From Ensifer adhaerens (lineage in GTDB: Bacteria > Pseudomonadota > Alphaproteobacteria > Rhizobiales > Rhizobiaceae), in contig NZ_CP083350.1 of NCBI RefSeq assembly GCF_020035535.1, positions 1,002,501 to 1,066,500 on the forward strand: a DNA stretch of 64,000 bases. Reading direction: 5' to 3'. The position numbers and the translations under genes were made by a program. How positions within the stretch are numbered: position 1 is the stretch's first letter; every line of letters begins with the position of its first letter. The notes under the pieces are model-generated. The model searched no databases. It saw only the letters and a list, made by a program, of their open reading frames with translations, and had not been told where the DNA came from. Below, one piece after another: positions 7,662 to 16,027 of this stretch.

Positions 7662-8378
7662 ATGCCATCATTTTCCCCTGAGGTAACCGATTTCTGGAAG
7701 GCGTCATTTGCGGGCGATGTTCTTGCCCGCGCGGATCGGTTCACCGTCACGGTCAACTCCGATCTCGACGAGGACAGCCCGGCCATGGTGCTGGAAACGG
7801 CTGAAAACGGCGTGATGGCCGTATTGTCTCCTACGCTGGCCTCCGCGGTATTGTCGGCGGGACAGGCTCTTACCGAAGCGGAACTTCGCAAGAGGCTGCG
7901 CGACGCGGGCATCGTGCTGAATGGTGCCGACAACCTCTTTTATTTCACCGAGGCGGACAAGGCTGTGCTGCTGCAAGATAGCCCGAGCGGCCATGTGCGC
8001 GCGCTTACGGCGAAGGATGCGGCGGCCTTCTCCCTGTTCCAGGGCTCCGCCTCGGACGAGGACCTCGATGCGGCCTATGTCGAGCTGGACCACTGGCTGG
8101 TTTACGGCGCCTTCGATGGCGACAGGCTGGTCTGCACCGCCAGCATGTATCCCTGGCAGGACCGTCGGATTGCCGATCTCGGCGTGCTGACGCTGACGTC
8201 CGACAGGGGAAAAGGCCATGCCCGCCACGTCGTGCGTGCGATCAGCAGAGCTGCCTACGAGAAAGGCTACGAGCCGCAGTATCGCTGCCAGCTCGACAAC
8301 CACGCGTCCGTCGCACTTGCCGGAAACGTGGGCGTGACGCTGTTCGGCAGGTGGGAAGCGCCTTCCGAAGGCGACTGA
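7662..8378 (+). CDS. GNAT family N-acetyltransferase
   Basis: A 238-residue protein with a C-terminal GNAT fold (residues about 120-230). It contains LVYGAFDGDRLVCTASMYPW as the central strands, IADLGVLTLTSDRGKGHARHVVRAI as the acetyl-CoA loop with an R-G-K-G-H variant of the Q/R-x-x-G-x-G/A motif, and YRCQLDNHASVALAGNVGV as the C-terminal segment. The N-terminal 110 residues are less recognisable. An in-frame TTG three codons upstream is an alternative start, and neither start has a strong ribosome site. The substrate is unknown. It stands alone between the DUF1127 gene and the EVE-domain gene. Confidence 0.7.
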   Translation: MPSFSPEVTDFWKASFAGDVLARADRFTVTVNSDLDEDSPAMVLETAENGVMAVLSPTLASAVLSAGQALTEAELRKRLRDAGIVLNGADNLFYFTEADKAVLLQDSPSGHVRALTAKDAAAFSLFQGSASDEDLDAAYVELDHWLVYGAFDGDRLVCTASMYPWQDRRIADLGVLTLTSDRGKGHARHVVRAISRAAYEKGYEPQYRCQLDNHASVALAGNVGVTLFGRWEAPSEGD

Positions 8379-8483
8379 TGCGAGGCTCTTCGCGCGAACC
8401 GACGCGATGGAAATCAATGCTGACAGAATCTGGCAGGGGTCGCGCGCAAAGTGTTCCCATGATCAGAGATCGAGGGACGACCG

Positions 8484-9005
8484 ATGTCGACGCAGGACTT
8501 GTTTAGGATGAACGCAGAACGCGCGACAGGCGAGCGCAATTTCTGGGTCGGCGCCCTTTCCGGGGACGACATGCAACATGCCCCGGAAGACAGTTTCTCG
8601 CGGTTCGGTTACGGCTACGGCAATGTACAGGCGCTGACGCGCATGAAGGCGGGCGATGGCTTTATCGGTTATTCACCCAGCGCCGCCTTCAATGGCAGAG
8701 CGGGGCTTGCCTGTTTTATCGCGATCGGCGTGGTCAAGGAGCGCCCGCCCTACTTCTTCGCAATGGGCGGTGTCGCCCCGCATCGCGGCGACATCGACTG
8801 GGCCGACAGCATGGAGGCGCCGGTCCGTCCGTGGCTCGAGAGCCTGGAATTTGCCGAAGGCAACCGGAGCTGGGATCAGAAACTTCGTCTCGGCCATCTT
8901 GCCATCAGCGAACGGGATTTCCGTGTGATCGCGCGGGCCATGCACGTCGATCTGGGCATGGTCTTTGCGAGAACGCCGGCCTATCGCCAGCAGCTGGCGG
9001 GCTGA
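8484..9005 (+). CDS. EVE-domain-like protein
   Basis: A 173-residue soluble protein. The pattern fits the EVE (PUA-like) domain: RNFWVGALSGDDM at the start, ALTRMKAGDGFIGYSP in the middle (EVE proteins carry R-M-K-x-G-D followed by Y-Y-S-P), then CFIAIGVVKE, WLESLEFAEG and ISERDFRVIARAM at the end. EVE domains bind modified nucleobases or are found with RNA and defence functions, but no function is shown for this subgroup. GAGGGA lies about six bases before the ATG. It is convergent with agpT, only 15 bases apart. I assign the domain by motif reading only. Confidence 0.6.
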   Translation: MSTQDLFRMNAERATGERNFWVGALSGDDMQHAPEDSFSRFGYGYGNVQALTRMKAGDGFIGYSPSAAFNGRAGLACFIAIGVVKERPPYFFAMGGVAPHRGDIDWADSMEAPVRPWLESLEFAEGNRSWDQKLRLGHLAISERDFRVIARAMHVDLGMVFARTPAYRQQLAG

Positions 9006-9020
9006 TGCCCACGCCCGCCC

Positions 9021-9962
9021 TCAACCAGACAGCAGTACCGTCGCCTCCTCTGGTGTGTCGACCGGCTGCTCTACGGAGCCGGCGGCGATACTGGCATACA
9101 TGCCGGTGGTTCTGAATTCGGTCGGGCTGAGGCCAAAGGAACGGCGGAACACCTTGGCGAAGTAGTTGGGGTCTTCGAAGCCGGAGAGGATCGCCACCTC
9201 CTTGACCGGTAGGCTCGCCGTTTTCGTCAGAAGTTTCACGGCGCGCTGTAAGCGCTTCTGCAGGACGTATTCGGCCGGCGCCATGCCTTCGCTGGCGGCA
9301 AAGACGCGCGAGAAATGGGCGCGGCTCAAGCCCGAGACGCGCGCCAGTTCCTCCACAGGAAGCGGGTTCTGCAGATTGTTCATGATGTGGTCGACGACCC
9401 GGTGCATCGTCCGGTGCTCGTGGCTGAACAAGGGGTGCGAGCCGAAGACGTCGTCATAGAGCGCCATCGCCGCCTCATAGGCGATTGCGGAAGCGCGCCC
9501 CGGCGTCTCGCCGCCACGGATTAGCCGCAGGCTGCAGTCTGCCAGATGTTCGATCGTTTCCGGCTGCAGCTTCAGCACAGGGCCGGTGACGGCGAGAATG
9601 GCGCGGTGCACGCGCAAGGCCTCGTCGCCGTTCATCGAGATCCAGAAAAACTCCCAGCGCCCGCCATCTTCCAGCCAATAGCGATGATTGTGCGGCACGA
9701 GCAACAGCAGCGTCTCGCCCTCGCGCACCCGATGGGTGCGGTTTTCGTAACGCAGGTTTCCGGCACCCGCAATCGTGTGCTGCAGGACGGTAAAGGGCGT
9801 GTTTCCGCGCTTTCTGCCGTCCCAGTCATAGGTGGCATTGTTGCGGATTTCATAGCCGGTGCTGGTCGGCATGGTGTGCAGGCTCTGGCGTCCCCTTGGC
9901 AGGGAGACCGTTCGCATAATGGGGCCATTGTCGATCAAATCGCGCAGCATAAAATTACCCAT
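9021..9962 (-). CDS. agpT: AraC family transcriptional regulator of alpha-galactoside utilisation
   Basis: A 313-residue regulator. The N-terminal cupin-like sensor domain (residues about 10-160, with HRVREGETLLLLVPHNHRYW) is followed by an AraC double helix-turn-helix at residues about 195-295. Key pieces are PLPVEELARVSGLSRAHFSRVFAASEGMAPAEYV and LPVKEVAILSGFEDPNYFAKVFRRSFGLSPTEFR. It is divergent from agaL1, which fits AgpT, the AraC-like activator required for alpha-galactoside genes in Sinorhizobium meliloti. The frame extends 21 codons upstream; I chose the ATG reading MGNFMLRD, though no strong ribosome site is visible and the ATG four codons later is possible. Confidence 0.85.
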   Translation of the reverse strand: MGNFMLRDLIDNGPIMRTVSLPRGRQSLHTMPTSTGYEIRNNATYDWDGRKRGNTPFTVLQHTIAGAGNLRYENRTHRVREGETLLLLVPHNHRYWLEDGGRWEFFWISMNGDEALRVHRAILAVTGPVLKLQPETIEHLADCSLRLIRGGETPGRASAIAYEAAMALYDDVFGSHPLFSHEHRTMHRVVDHIMNNLQNPLPVEELARVSGLSRAHFSRVFAASEGMAPAEYVLQKRLQRAVKLLTKTASLPVKEVAILSGFEDPNYFAKVFRRSFGLSPTEFRTTGMYASIAAGSVEQPVDTPEEATVLLSG

Positions 9963-10152
9963 GAAAGCACAATACCGCTCTGGCGGGGTCGGCGAATATA
10001 CACATAATGACGGCCAACCACACAACAGGAGGCTCTAGTGATCGGCCGGAAAGATGGATCTGCATCCGTTTTTCCCGGGCGGTGAGCCTCAGTTTTTGAA
10101 TTAATTTTACCCTTCGCATGAAGCGCGGGCGGTTCAGGAGGAGTGAGAGGGT

Positions 10153-11616
10153 ATGGCAGGCTTCAAAATCGCCATCATCGGCGCCGGCAGCATCGGTTTC
10201 ACCAAGAAGCTCTTCACCGACATCCTCGCCGTGCCGGAACTGCGCGATATCGAGGTTGCGCTCACCGATCTCAGCGTCCGCAATCTGGAGATGATCAAGG
10301 CGATCCTCGACCGGATCGTCGAGGTCAACCGCTTGCCGACGAAGGTGACGGCGACGACCGATCGGCTGAAGGCCCTCGAGGGTGCCCGCTATATCATCAG
10401 TTGCGTGCGCGTCGGCGGCCTCGAAGCCTATGCCGACGACATCCGCATTCCGCTCAAATACGGCGTCGACCAATGCGTCGGCGATACGATCTGCGCCGGC
10501 GGCATCCTCTACGGCCAGCGCAACATTCCCGTGATCCTCGACTTCTGCCGGGATATCCGCGCTGTTGCCGAGCCGGGCGCGAAGTTCCTGAACTATGCCA
10601 ACCCGATGGCGATGAACACCTGGGCGGCGATCGAATACGGCAAGGTCGATACGGTCGGCCTCTGCCACGGCGTCCAGCACGGCGGTGAGCAGATCGCCGA
10701 GATCCTCGGCGCTGGCGAAGGCGAGCTCGATTACATCTGCTCCGGCATCAACCACCAGACCTGGTTCGTCGACGTCAGGCTCAAGGGCCGCAGGATCGGC
10801 AAGGACGAGTTGGTCGCCGCCTTCGAGGCGCACCCGGTGTTCTCCAAGCAGGAGAAACTCCGCATCGATGTGCTGAAGCGGTTCGGCGTCTATTCGACCG
10901 AGAGCAACGGCCATCTCTCCGAATATCTTCCCTGGTATCGCAAGCGCCCGGAGGAAATTACCCGCTGGATTGACATGTCGGACTGGATCCACGGCGAAAC
11001 GGGCGGCTACCTCCGCCATTCGACCGAGACGCGCAACTGGTTCGAGACCGAGTTTCCGCAGTTCCTGGAAGCGGCCGGAAAGCCGCTCGATCATAGCCGG
11101 CGCTCGAACGAACATGCGAGCCATATCCTCGAGGCGCTCGAAACGGGCCGGGTCTATCGCGGCCATTTCAATGTCAAGAACAATGGCGTGATCACCAACC
11201 TGCCTGCGGACGCGATCATCGAATCCCCCGGCTTCGTCGATCGTTTCGGCATCAACATGGTCTCGGGTATCACGCTGCCGGAGGCCTGTGCCGCTACTTG
11301 CCTTTCCTCGATCAACGTCCAGCGCATGTCCGTACACGCGGCTGTCACTGGCGATCTCGACCTCCTGAAGCTTGCGATGCTGCACGATCCGCTGGTCGGC
11401 GCCATCTGCACGCCGGAGGAGGTCTGGCAGATGGTCGATGAGATGGTGGTCGCGCAAGCCAAATGGCTGCCGCAATACGCCCATGCCATTGACGGCGCAA
11501 AGGAGCGGCTCGGCCGCGCCACCGTCAAGACGCGCGAGTGGAACGGTGCCGCGCGGCGTCAGGTGCGCTCGCTCGACGAGTTGCGCGCCGAGCGTCAGGT
11601 CCGCGCCGCCGGCTGA
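10153..11616 (+). CDS. agaL1: Alpha-galactosidase, glycoside hydrolase family 4
   Basis: A 487-residue cytosolic GH4 enzyme that hydrolyses alpha-galactosides by an NAD- and Mn-dependent redox-elimination mechanism. The NAD fold starts at once with IAIIGAGSIGFTKKLFTD. Further GH4 features are NYANPMAMNTWA, GLCHGVQHGGEQ (the cysteine and histidine that bind Mn), SGINHQTWFVDV, and NVKNNGVITNLPADAIIE near the C-terminus. AGGAGGAGTGAGAGG precedes the ATG. It is the first gene of the agp operon and is divergent from agpT. The second GH4 enzyme, agaL2, closes the operon. Confidence 0.9.
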   Translation: MAGFKIAIIGAGSIGFTKKLFTDILAVPELRDIEVALTDLSVRNLEMIKAILDRIVEVNRLPTKVTATTDRLKALEGARYIISCVRVGGLEAYADDIRIPLKYGVDQCVGDTICAGGILYGQRNIPVILDFCRDIRAVAEPGAKFLNYANPMAMNTWAAIEYGKVDTVGLCHGVQHGGEQIAEILGAGEGELDYICSGINHQTWFVDVRLKGRRIGKDELVAAFEAHPVFSKQEKLRIDVLKRFGVYSTESNGHLSEYLPWYRKRPEEITRWIDMSDWIHGETGGYLRHSTETRNWFETEFPQFLEAAGKPLDHSRRSNEHASHILEALETGRVYRGHFNVKNNGVITNLPADAIIESPGFVDRFGINMVSGITLPEACAATCLSSINVQRMSVHAAVTGDLDLLKLAMLHDPLVGAICTPEEVWQMVDEMVVAQAKWLPQYAHAIDGAKERLGRATVKTREWNGAARRQVRSLDELRAERQVRAAG

Positions 11617-11626
11617 TCGATTGCAA

Positions 11627-11656
11627 TGCTGCTTGCGTGAGGAGACGCAAGCAGCA
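11627..11656 (+). other. Intercistronic stem-loop between agaL1 and agpA
   Basis: TGCTGCTTGCGT and its exact complement enclose a six-base loop, giving a 12-base-pair stem in the 111-base gap between agaL1 and agpA. There is no T tract. Such structures often stabilise or separate the highly expressed binding-protein message. Confidence 0.55.
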
Positions 11657-11727
11657 CTGCCTGAACTGCAGACTTTTCAAGGAGGAGGCCGCGTTCCGGC
11701 GCGGCAAAAGAGGGAGAATCTGAGCCA

Positions 11728-13812
11728 ATGACCAGCCACAGACTGATGAAGATGGCGAGCCTGCTGCTCGTCGGCATCTCGACCTTTGCGTTGGAGGCGG
11801 CCGCCTCCAAGCCGACCGTCGTGCCGCAACAGCCGGCATTTCCGGCCGAGGGCAAGATCACCTATGTGCCGCGCGACTCGATCGCCGAGTTCAAGGCGCT
11901 GCCGGAATACAAGGAACCGGCCTGGGTTACCGAGAAATACGTCAAGACCGGCAAGCTGCCGCCGGTCGCCGAGCGCCTGCCGAAGGAGCCAATGGTCTTC
12001 AAGACCGGTAATATGCCCGACGGCGTCGGCGTCTACGGCGATACGCTGCGCCACGTGATCGGCGGTCGGCCGGAAGGCTGGAACTACTCGGCCGGCCAGA
12101 GCCAGGGCTGGGGCGGCATCGATATCGGCATGTCCGAATGCCTGACGCGCACGGCGCCGCTCTTCCAGGTGGAGGCCAAGGACGTCGAGCCGCTGCCGAA
12201 CCTTGCCAGGAGCTGGGATTGGTCGGCCGATGGTCACAAGCTGACGATGCATCTGGTCGAGGGCGCCAAGTGGTCGGATGGCGACCTCTTCGATGCCGAC
12301 GACGTAATGTTCTATTGGGAAGACAACGTGCTCGACCCGAGCGTGACGCCGCTGAACGGCGCGACGCCGGAGACCTTCGGCGCCGGCACGACGCTGACGA
12401 AGATCGACCAGTATACGGTCGAGTGGACCTTCAAGGAGGCCTTCCCGCGCCAGCATCTCTATGCCATGGCCTACGGCACCTTTTGCCCCGGCCCGTCGCA
12501 TATCCTCAAGGCCAAGCATCCGAAATATGCGGGCACCACCTACGACCAGTACAAGAACGCCTTCCCACCTGAGTACATGAACATTCCGGTCATGGGTGCC
12601 TGGGTGCCGGTCGCCTATCGCCCCGACGACATCATCGTACTCAGGCGCAACCCGTACTATTGGAAGGTCGACGAGGCGGGCAACCAGCTTCCCTACATCA
12701 ACGAGCTTCACTACAAGCTCTCGACCTGGGCTGACCGTGACGTGCAGGCGATCGCCGGGTCGGCCGATCTCTCCAACCTCGAGCAGCCGGAAAATTTCGT
12801 CGAGTCGCTGAAGCGTGCGGCGCAGGATACGGCCCCGGCACGCCTTGCCTTCGGCCCGCGCCTTATCGGCTACAATCTGCACATGAACTTCTCGGCCAAT
12901 GGCTGGGGCGAGCCGGACGAGCGGGCCCAGGCCGTGCGCGAACTCAACCGCAACGAGGATTTCCGCAAGGCGGTGACCATGGCGGTCGACCGCAAGAAGC
13001 TCGGAGAGGCGCTGGTGAAGGGTCCCTTCACCGCGATCTATCCGGGCGGGCTTTCCTCCGGCACCAGCTTCTACGACCGGGAGTCGACCGTCTACTATCC
13101 CTTCGACCTCGATGGCGCCAAGGCTCTGCTTGAGAAGGCTGGCCTGAAGGACACCGACGGCAACGGCTTCGTCAACTTCCCGGAAGGCAAGGCAGGCGGC
13201 AAGGACGTGGAGATCGTGCTTCTGATCGACAACAGCTACGCGACCGACCGCAACCTCGCCGAAGGCCTGATCGGCCAGATGGAAAAGCTCGGCCTCCGTG
13301 TGGTTCTGAACTCGCTTGACGGCAAGCAGCGGGACGCGACCAATTACGCCGGCAAGTTCGACTGGATGGTTCACCGCAACGCCGCCGAATATGCCTCCGT
13401 CGTGCAGAACACGCCGCAGCTGGCGGCAGCCGGTCCACGCACCAGCTGGCACCACCGCGCACCGGAAGGCGGTCAGCTTGACCTGATGCCCTTCGAACAG
13501 GAACTCGTCGACATCATCAACAAGTTCATCGCTACCAACGACAATGCCGAGCGCGCGGAGTTGATGAAGCAGTACCAGAAGGTCGCAACGACGCATCTCG
13601 ATACGGTGGGCCTCACCGAATATCCGGGCGCGCTGATCATCAACAAGCGCTTCGCCAACGTGCCGACGGGAGCGCCGATCTTCATGTTCAACTGGGCGGA
13701 GGACACGATCATGCGCGAGCGCCTCTTCGTTCCCTCGGACAAACAGGGTGACTTCGAGCTCTTTGCCGAGCAACTCCCGGGCAAGCCCGGCGACAAGGGT
13801 CTCAGCAACTGA
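11728..13812 (+). CDS. agpA: Alpha-galactoside ABC transporter substrate-binding protein (SBP family 5)
   Basis: A 694-residue periplasmic binding protein of the peptide/oligosaccharide SBP_bac_5 family, with a Sec signal peptide at about residues 1-26 (hydrophobic core LLLVGISTF, cleavage near EAAAS). Family features include LTRTAPLFQVEAKDVEPLPNLARSW followed by LVEGAKWSDGDLFDADDV, the standard motif of these proteins. It is long for the family (usual 500-600 residues), as are the AgpA-type sugar binders. In Sinorhizobium meliloti, AgpA is needed for uptake of melibiose, raffinose and related sugars. It is followed by two permeases and a double ATPase in the same operon. Confidence 0.88.
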   Translation: MTSHRLMKMASLLLVGISTFALEAAASKPTVVPQQPAFPAEGKITYVPRDSIAEFKALPEYKEPAWVTEKYVKTGKLPPVAERLPKEPMVFKTGNMPDGVGVYGDTLRHVIGGRPEGWNYSAGQSQGWGGIDIGMSECLTRTAPLFQVEAKDVEPLPNLARSWDWSADGHKLTMHLVEGAKWSDGDLFDADDVMFYWEDNVLDPSVTPLNGATPETFGAGTTLTKIDQYTVEWTFKEAFPRQHLYAMAYGTFCPGPSHILKAKHPKYAGTTYDQYKNAFPPEYMNIPVMGAWVPVAYRPDDIIVLRRNPYYWKVDEAGNQLPYINELHYKLSTWADRDVQAIAGSADLSNLEQPENFVESLKRAAQDTAPARLAFGPRLIGYNLHMNFSANGWGEPDERAQAVRELNRNEDFRKAVTMAVDRKKLGEALVKGPFTAIYPGGLSSGTSFYDRESTVYYPFDLDGAKALLEKAGLKDTDGNGFVNFPEGKAGGKDVEIVLLIDNSYATDRNLAEGLIGQMEKLGLRVVLNSLDGKQRDATNYAGKFDWMVHRNAAEYASVVQNTPQLAAAGPRTSWHHRAPEGGQLDLMPFEQELVDIINKFIATNDNAERAELMKQYQKVATTHLDTVGLTEYPGALIINKRFANVPTGAPIFMFNWAEDTIMRERLFVPSDKQGDFELFAEQLPGKPGDKGLSN

Positions 13813-13880
13813 TGCAAAGCCGCTCCTCCGGCGCATTGCCGGGGAGCGCTCCGTCACCCCAACCGACAGAAGGAAACGGC

Positions 13881-14891
13881 ATGTTCAGGTTTCTGCTTGT
13901 CCGCATCGCCTCTGCCATTCCGGTGCTTTTGGTGCTCAGCGTGGCGACGTTTGCCATCATCCAGGCGCCGCCTGGAGACTACAGCGATTACATCCGCTCG
14001 CAACTGATCAATCAGGGTGGCGCCTCCTATGAAGAAGCGGAAGCCCAGGCGCAGGCCTATCGCAAGGAACATGGCCTCGATCGGCCGATGGTGGTGCAAT
14101 ACGTCAACTGGATGACCGGCATCCTGACACGCGGCGATTTCGGCCACAGCCTCTATTACAACAAGCCGGTTGCCGATGTCGTCGGCGAGCGCCTGCCGCG
14201 CACGCTGGCCCTGGCGCTCGTCTGCCACGTCCTCGCGTCGATCATCGGCATATCCTTCGGCATCATCGCGGCGACACGGCAGTATTCCTGGATCGACAGC
14301 CTGCTGTCGACGGTGGCCTTCCTCGGCATGACGGTGCCGCGCTTCCTGATGGCGCTGATCATCGTCTATGTCCTCGTCTTCCACTTCAATGTCAGCGAAA
14401 TCAACAGCTTCCACTCAGCCCGCTACGGCGGCGCGCCCTGGTCGTGGGACAAGTTCGTCGACCTCGTCAAGCACGTCTGGCCGGTCGTCGCGATCGCCAC
14501 CTTTGGCGGCCTCGCCTACAACATGCGGGTGATGCGCGGCAATCTGCTCGACACGCTGAATGCGCAATATGTCGAGACCGCCCGCGCGAAGGGCCTGAGC
14601 GAAGGTGCCGTCGTCATGCGCCACGCCGTTCCGAACGCGCTGCACCCGCTGATCATGTATCAGGGCGTCGTGCTTCCCTACATGCTGACCGGCGAGATCG
14701 AGACGGCAATCATCTTCGCGCTGCCGACCGTCGGTCCCGCCATCGTCGGCTCCATGTGGGTGGGCGACGTCTATGTCACCGCCACCTTCATGCTGGTGCT
14801 GTCGGCAACGCTGATCCTCGGCAACATCATCGCCGACATGCTGCTGGCGGCGCTCGATCCGCGCGTGCGTCTGGGAGGAGCCCCGGCATGA
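13881..14891 (+). CDS. agpB: Alpha-galactoside ABC transporter permease (DppB type)
   Basis: A 336-residue inner-membrane permease starting MFRFLLVRIASAIPVLLVLSV, the standard DppB/OppB N-terminal helix, with about six membrane segments. The ATPase-coupling EAA loop is visible as YVETARAKGLSEGAVVMRHAVPNAL. The open frame runs 23 codons further upstream, but the chosen ATG has AGAAGGAAA in front. Its stop overlaps the agpC start (ATGA), so the two permeases are translationally coupled. Confidence 0.9.
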   Translation: MFRFLLVRIASAIPVLLVLSVATFAIIQAPPGDYSDYIRSQLINQGGASYEEAEAQAQAYRKEHGLDRPMVVQYVNWMTGILTRGDFGHSLYYNKPVADVVGERLPRTLALALVCHVLASIIGISFGIIAATRQYSWIDSLLSTVAFLGMTVPRFLMALIIVYVLVFHFNVSEINSFHSARYGGAPWSWDKFVDLVKHVWPVVAIATFGGLAYNMRVMRGNLLDTLNAQYVETARAKGLSEGAVVMRHAVPNALHPLIMYQGVVLPYMLTGEIETAIIFALPTVGPAIVGSMWVGDVYVTATFMLVLSATLILGNIIADMLLAALDPRVRLGGAPA

Positions 14892-16015
14892 CCGTCGAAA
14901 TGCAAACGACCCTTCCGCTCGCCATCGAGCCCAAGAACGAGCAGCATAACGAAAGCTACCAGGCGCTCGTCTGGCGCCGGCTGAAGCGGTCCTGGACCGG
15001 AATGCTCGGCCTCGTCCTCGTCGGCCTGTTGCTCTTCATGGCTGTTTTTGCCGACTTCCTGTCGCCGGTCGATCCGAAGGCAACCGGCGTCGCCTTCGCG
15101 CCACCGCAGGCGATCAGCTTCACCGACAAGGACGGCAACTTCGTCTTTTCGCCGCGCAGCTATCCGCTCAGTGAAGGCACCGAACTGGATCCGATCACCT
15201 TCCAGCCGATCATCGGCCCCGATTACGACAACCCGCAGATCCTCGGCTTCTTCGTCAAGGGCGCGCCCTACCGCCTCCTCGGCCTGATCCCGGCCGAACG
15301 GCATTTCTTCGGCGCGGTCGATGGTTCGCCGGTGCATCTGCTCGGTACCGACAAGTTTGGCCGGGACGTGCTGTCACGCATTCTCGTCGGCTCGCGTATC
15401 TCGTTGATGATCGCGCTGATCGTCGTCTCGATCGTGACGGTGGTGGGTACCACCGTCGGCATGGCCTCGGGTTATTTCGGCGGCCGCTTCGATGTCTGGA
15501 CCCAGCGCTTCGTCGAGCTGGTGCTCGCCTTTCCGCAACTGCCGCTCTACCTGGCGCTGACCTCGCTGATCCCGGTGACCGCACCGACCAATGTCTTCCT
15601 CGCTTTCGTCATCATCGTCATGTCGGCGCTCGGCTGGGCGCAAATGTCGCGCGAGGTGCGGGGCAAGACGCTGGCGCTCGCCCGTATCGACTATGTGCGG
15701 GCCGCAATCGCTGTGGGCGCCAGCGACCGGCGCATCATCTTCCAGCACATCCTGCCGAACGTGATGAGCCATGTGATCGTCGCGGTCACACTGTCTATCC
15801 CGCAGGTGGTGCTCTTGGAATCCTTCCTCGGATTCCTCGGCTTCGCAGTCAAGCCGCCGCTGATCTCCTGGGGGTTGATGCTGCAGGACACGTCCACCTA
15901 TTCCGTCATCGGGTCCTATCCCTGGATTCTGTCGCCCGTCGCCTTCGTGCTTGTCACAGTCTTCGCCTTTAATGCCCTTGGCGACGGTCTGCGCGACGCC
16001 ATCGATCCCTATTGA
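14888..16015 (+). CDS. agpC: Alpha-galactoside ABC transporter permease (DppC type)
   Basis: A 375-residue permease of the DppC/OppC type. The first membrane helix (residues about 38-57) is followed by a periplasmic insertion of about 100 residues, then HLLGTDKFGRDVLSRILVGSR, the DppC hallmark. A coupling loop reads YVRAAIAVGASDRRIIFQHILPNV. The insertion explains the extra length over the usual 280-300 residues. The ATG overlaps the agpB stop by four bases. A longer frame reading back to 14444 runs through agpB in another frame and is not the gene. Confidence 0.9.
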   Translation: MTVEMQTTLPLAIEPKNEQHNESYQALVWRRLKRSWTGMLGLVLVGLLLFMAVFADFLSPVDPKATGVAFAPPQAISFTDKDGNFVFSPRSYPLSEGTELDPITFQPIIGPDYDNPQILGFFVKGAPYRLLGLIPAERHFFGAVDGSPVHLLGTDKFGRDVLSRILVGSRISLMIALIVVSIVTVVGTTVGMASGYFGGRFDVWTQRFVELVLAFPQLPLYLALTSLIPVTAPTNVFLAFVIIVMSALGWAQMSREVRGKTLALARIDYVRAAIAVGASDRRIIFQHILPNVMSHVIVAVTLSIPQVVLLESFLGFLGFAVKPPLISWGLMLQDTSTYSVIGSYPWILSPVAFVLVTVFAFNALGDGLRDAIDPY

Positions 16016-16027
16016 GGAGGACGCTCA

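Noticed and set aside
9955..11484. 509-codon open frame opposite agaL1
   Set aside because: Lies antisense to a clear GH4 enzyme, composition matches the reverse frame of GC-rich coding DNA, and has no recognisable domain or start site.
11677..13857. 726-codon open frame opposite agpA
   Set aside because: Antisense shadow of the binding-protein gene; the plus strand has signal peptide and family motifs.
14444..14887. N-terminal extension of agpC
   Set aside because: Runs through agpB in another frame; the ATG overlapping the agpB stop starts a standard DppC protein.
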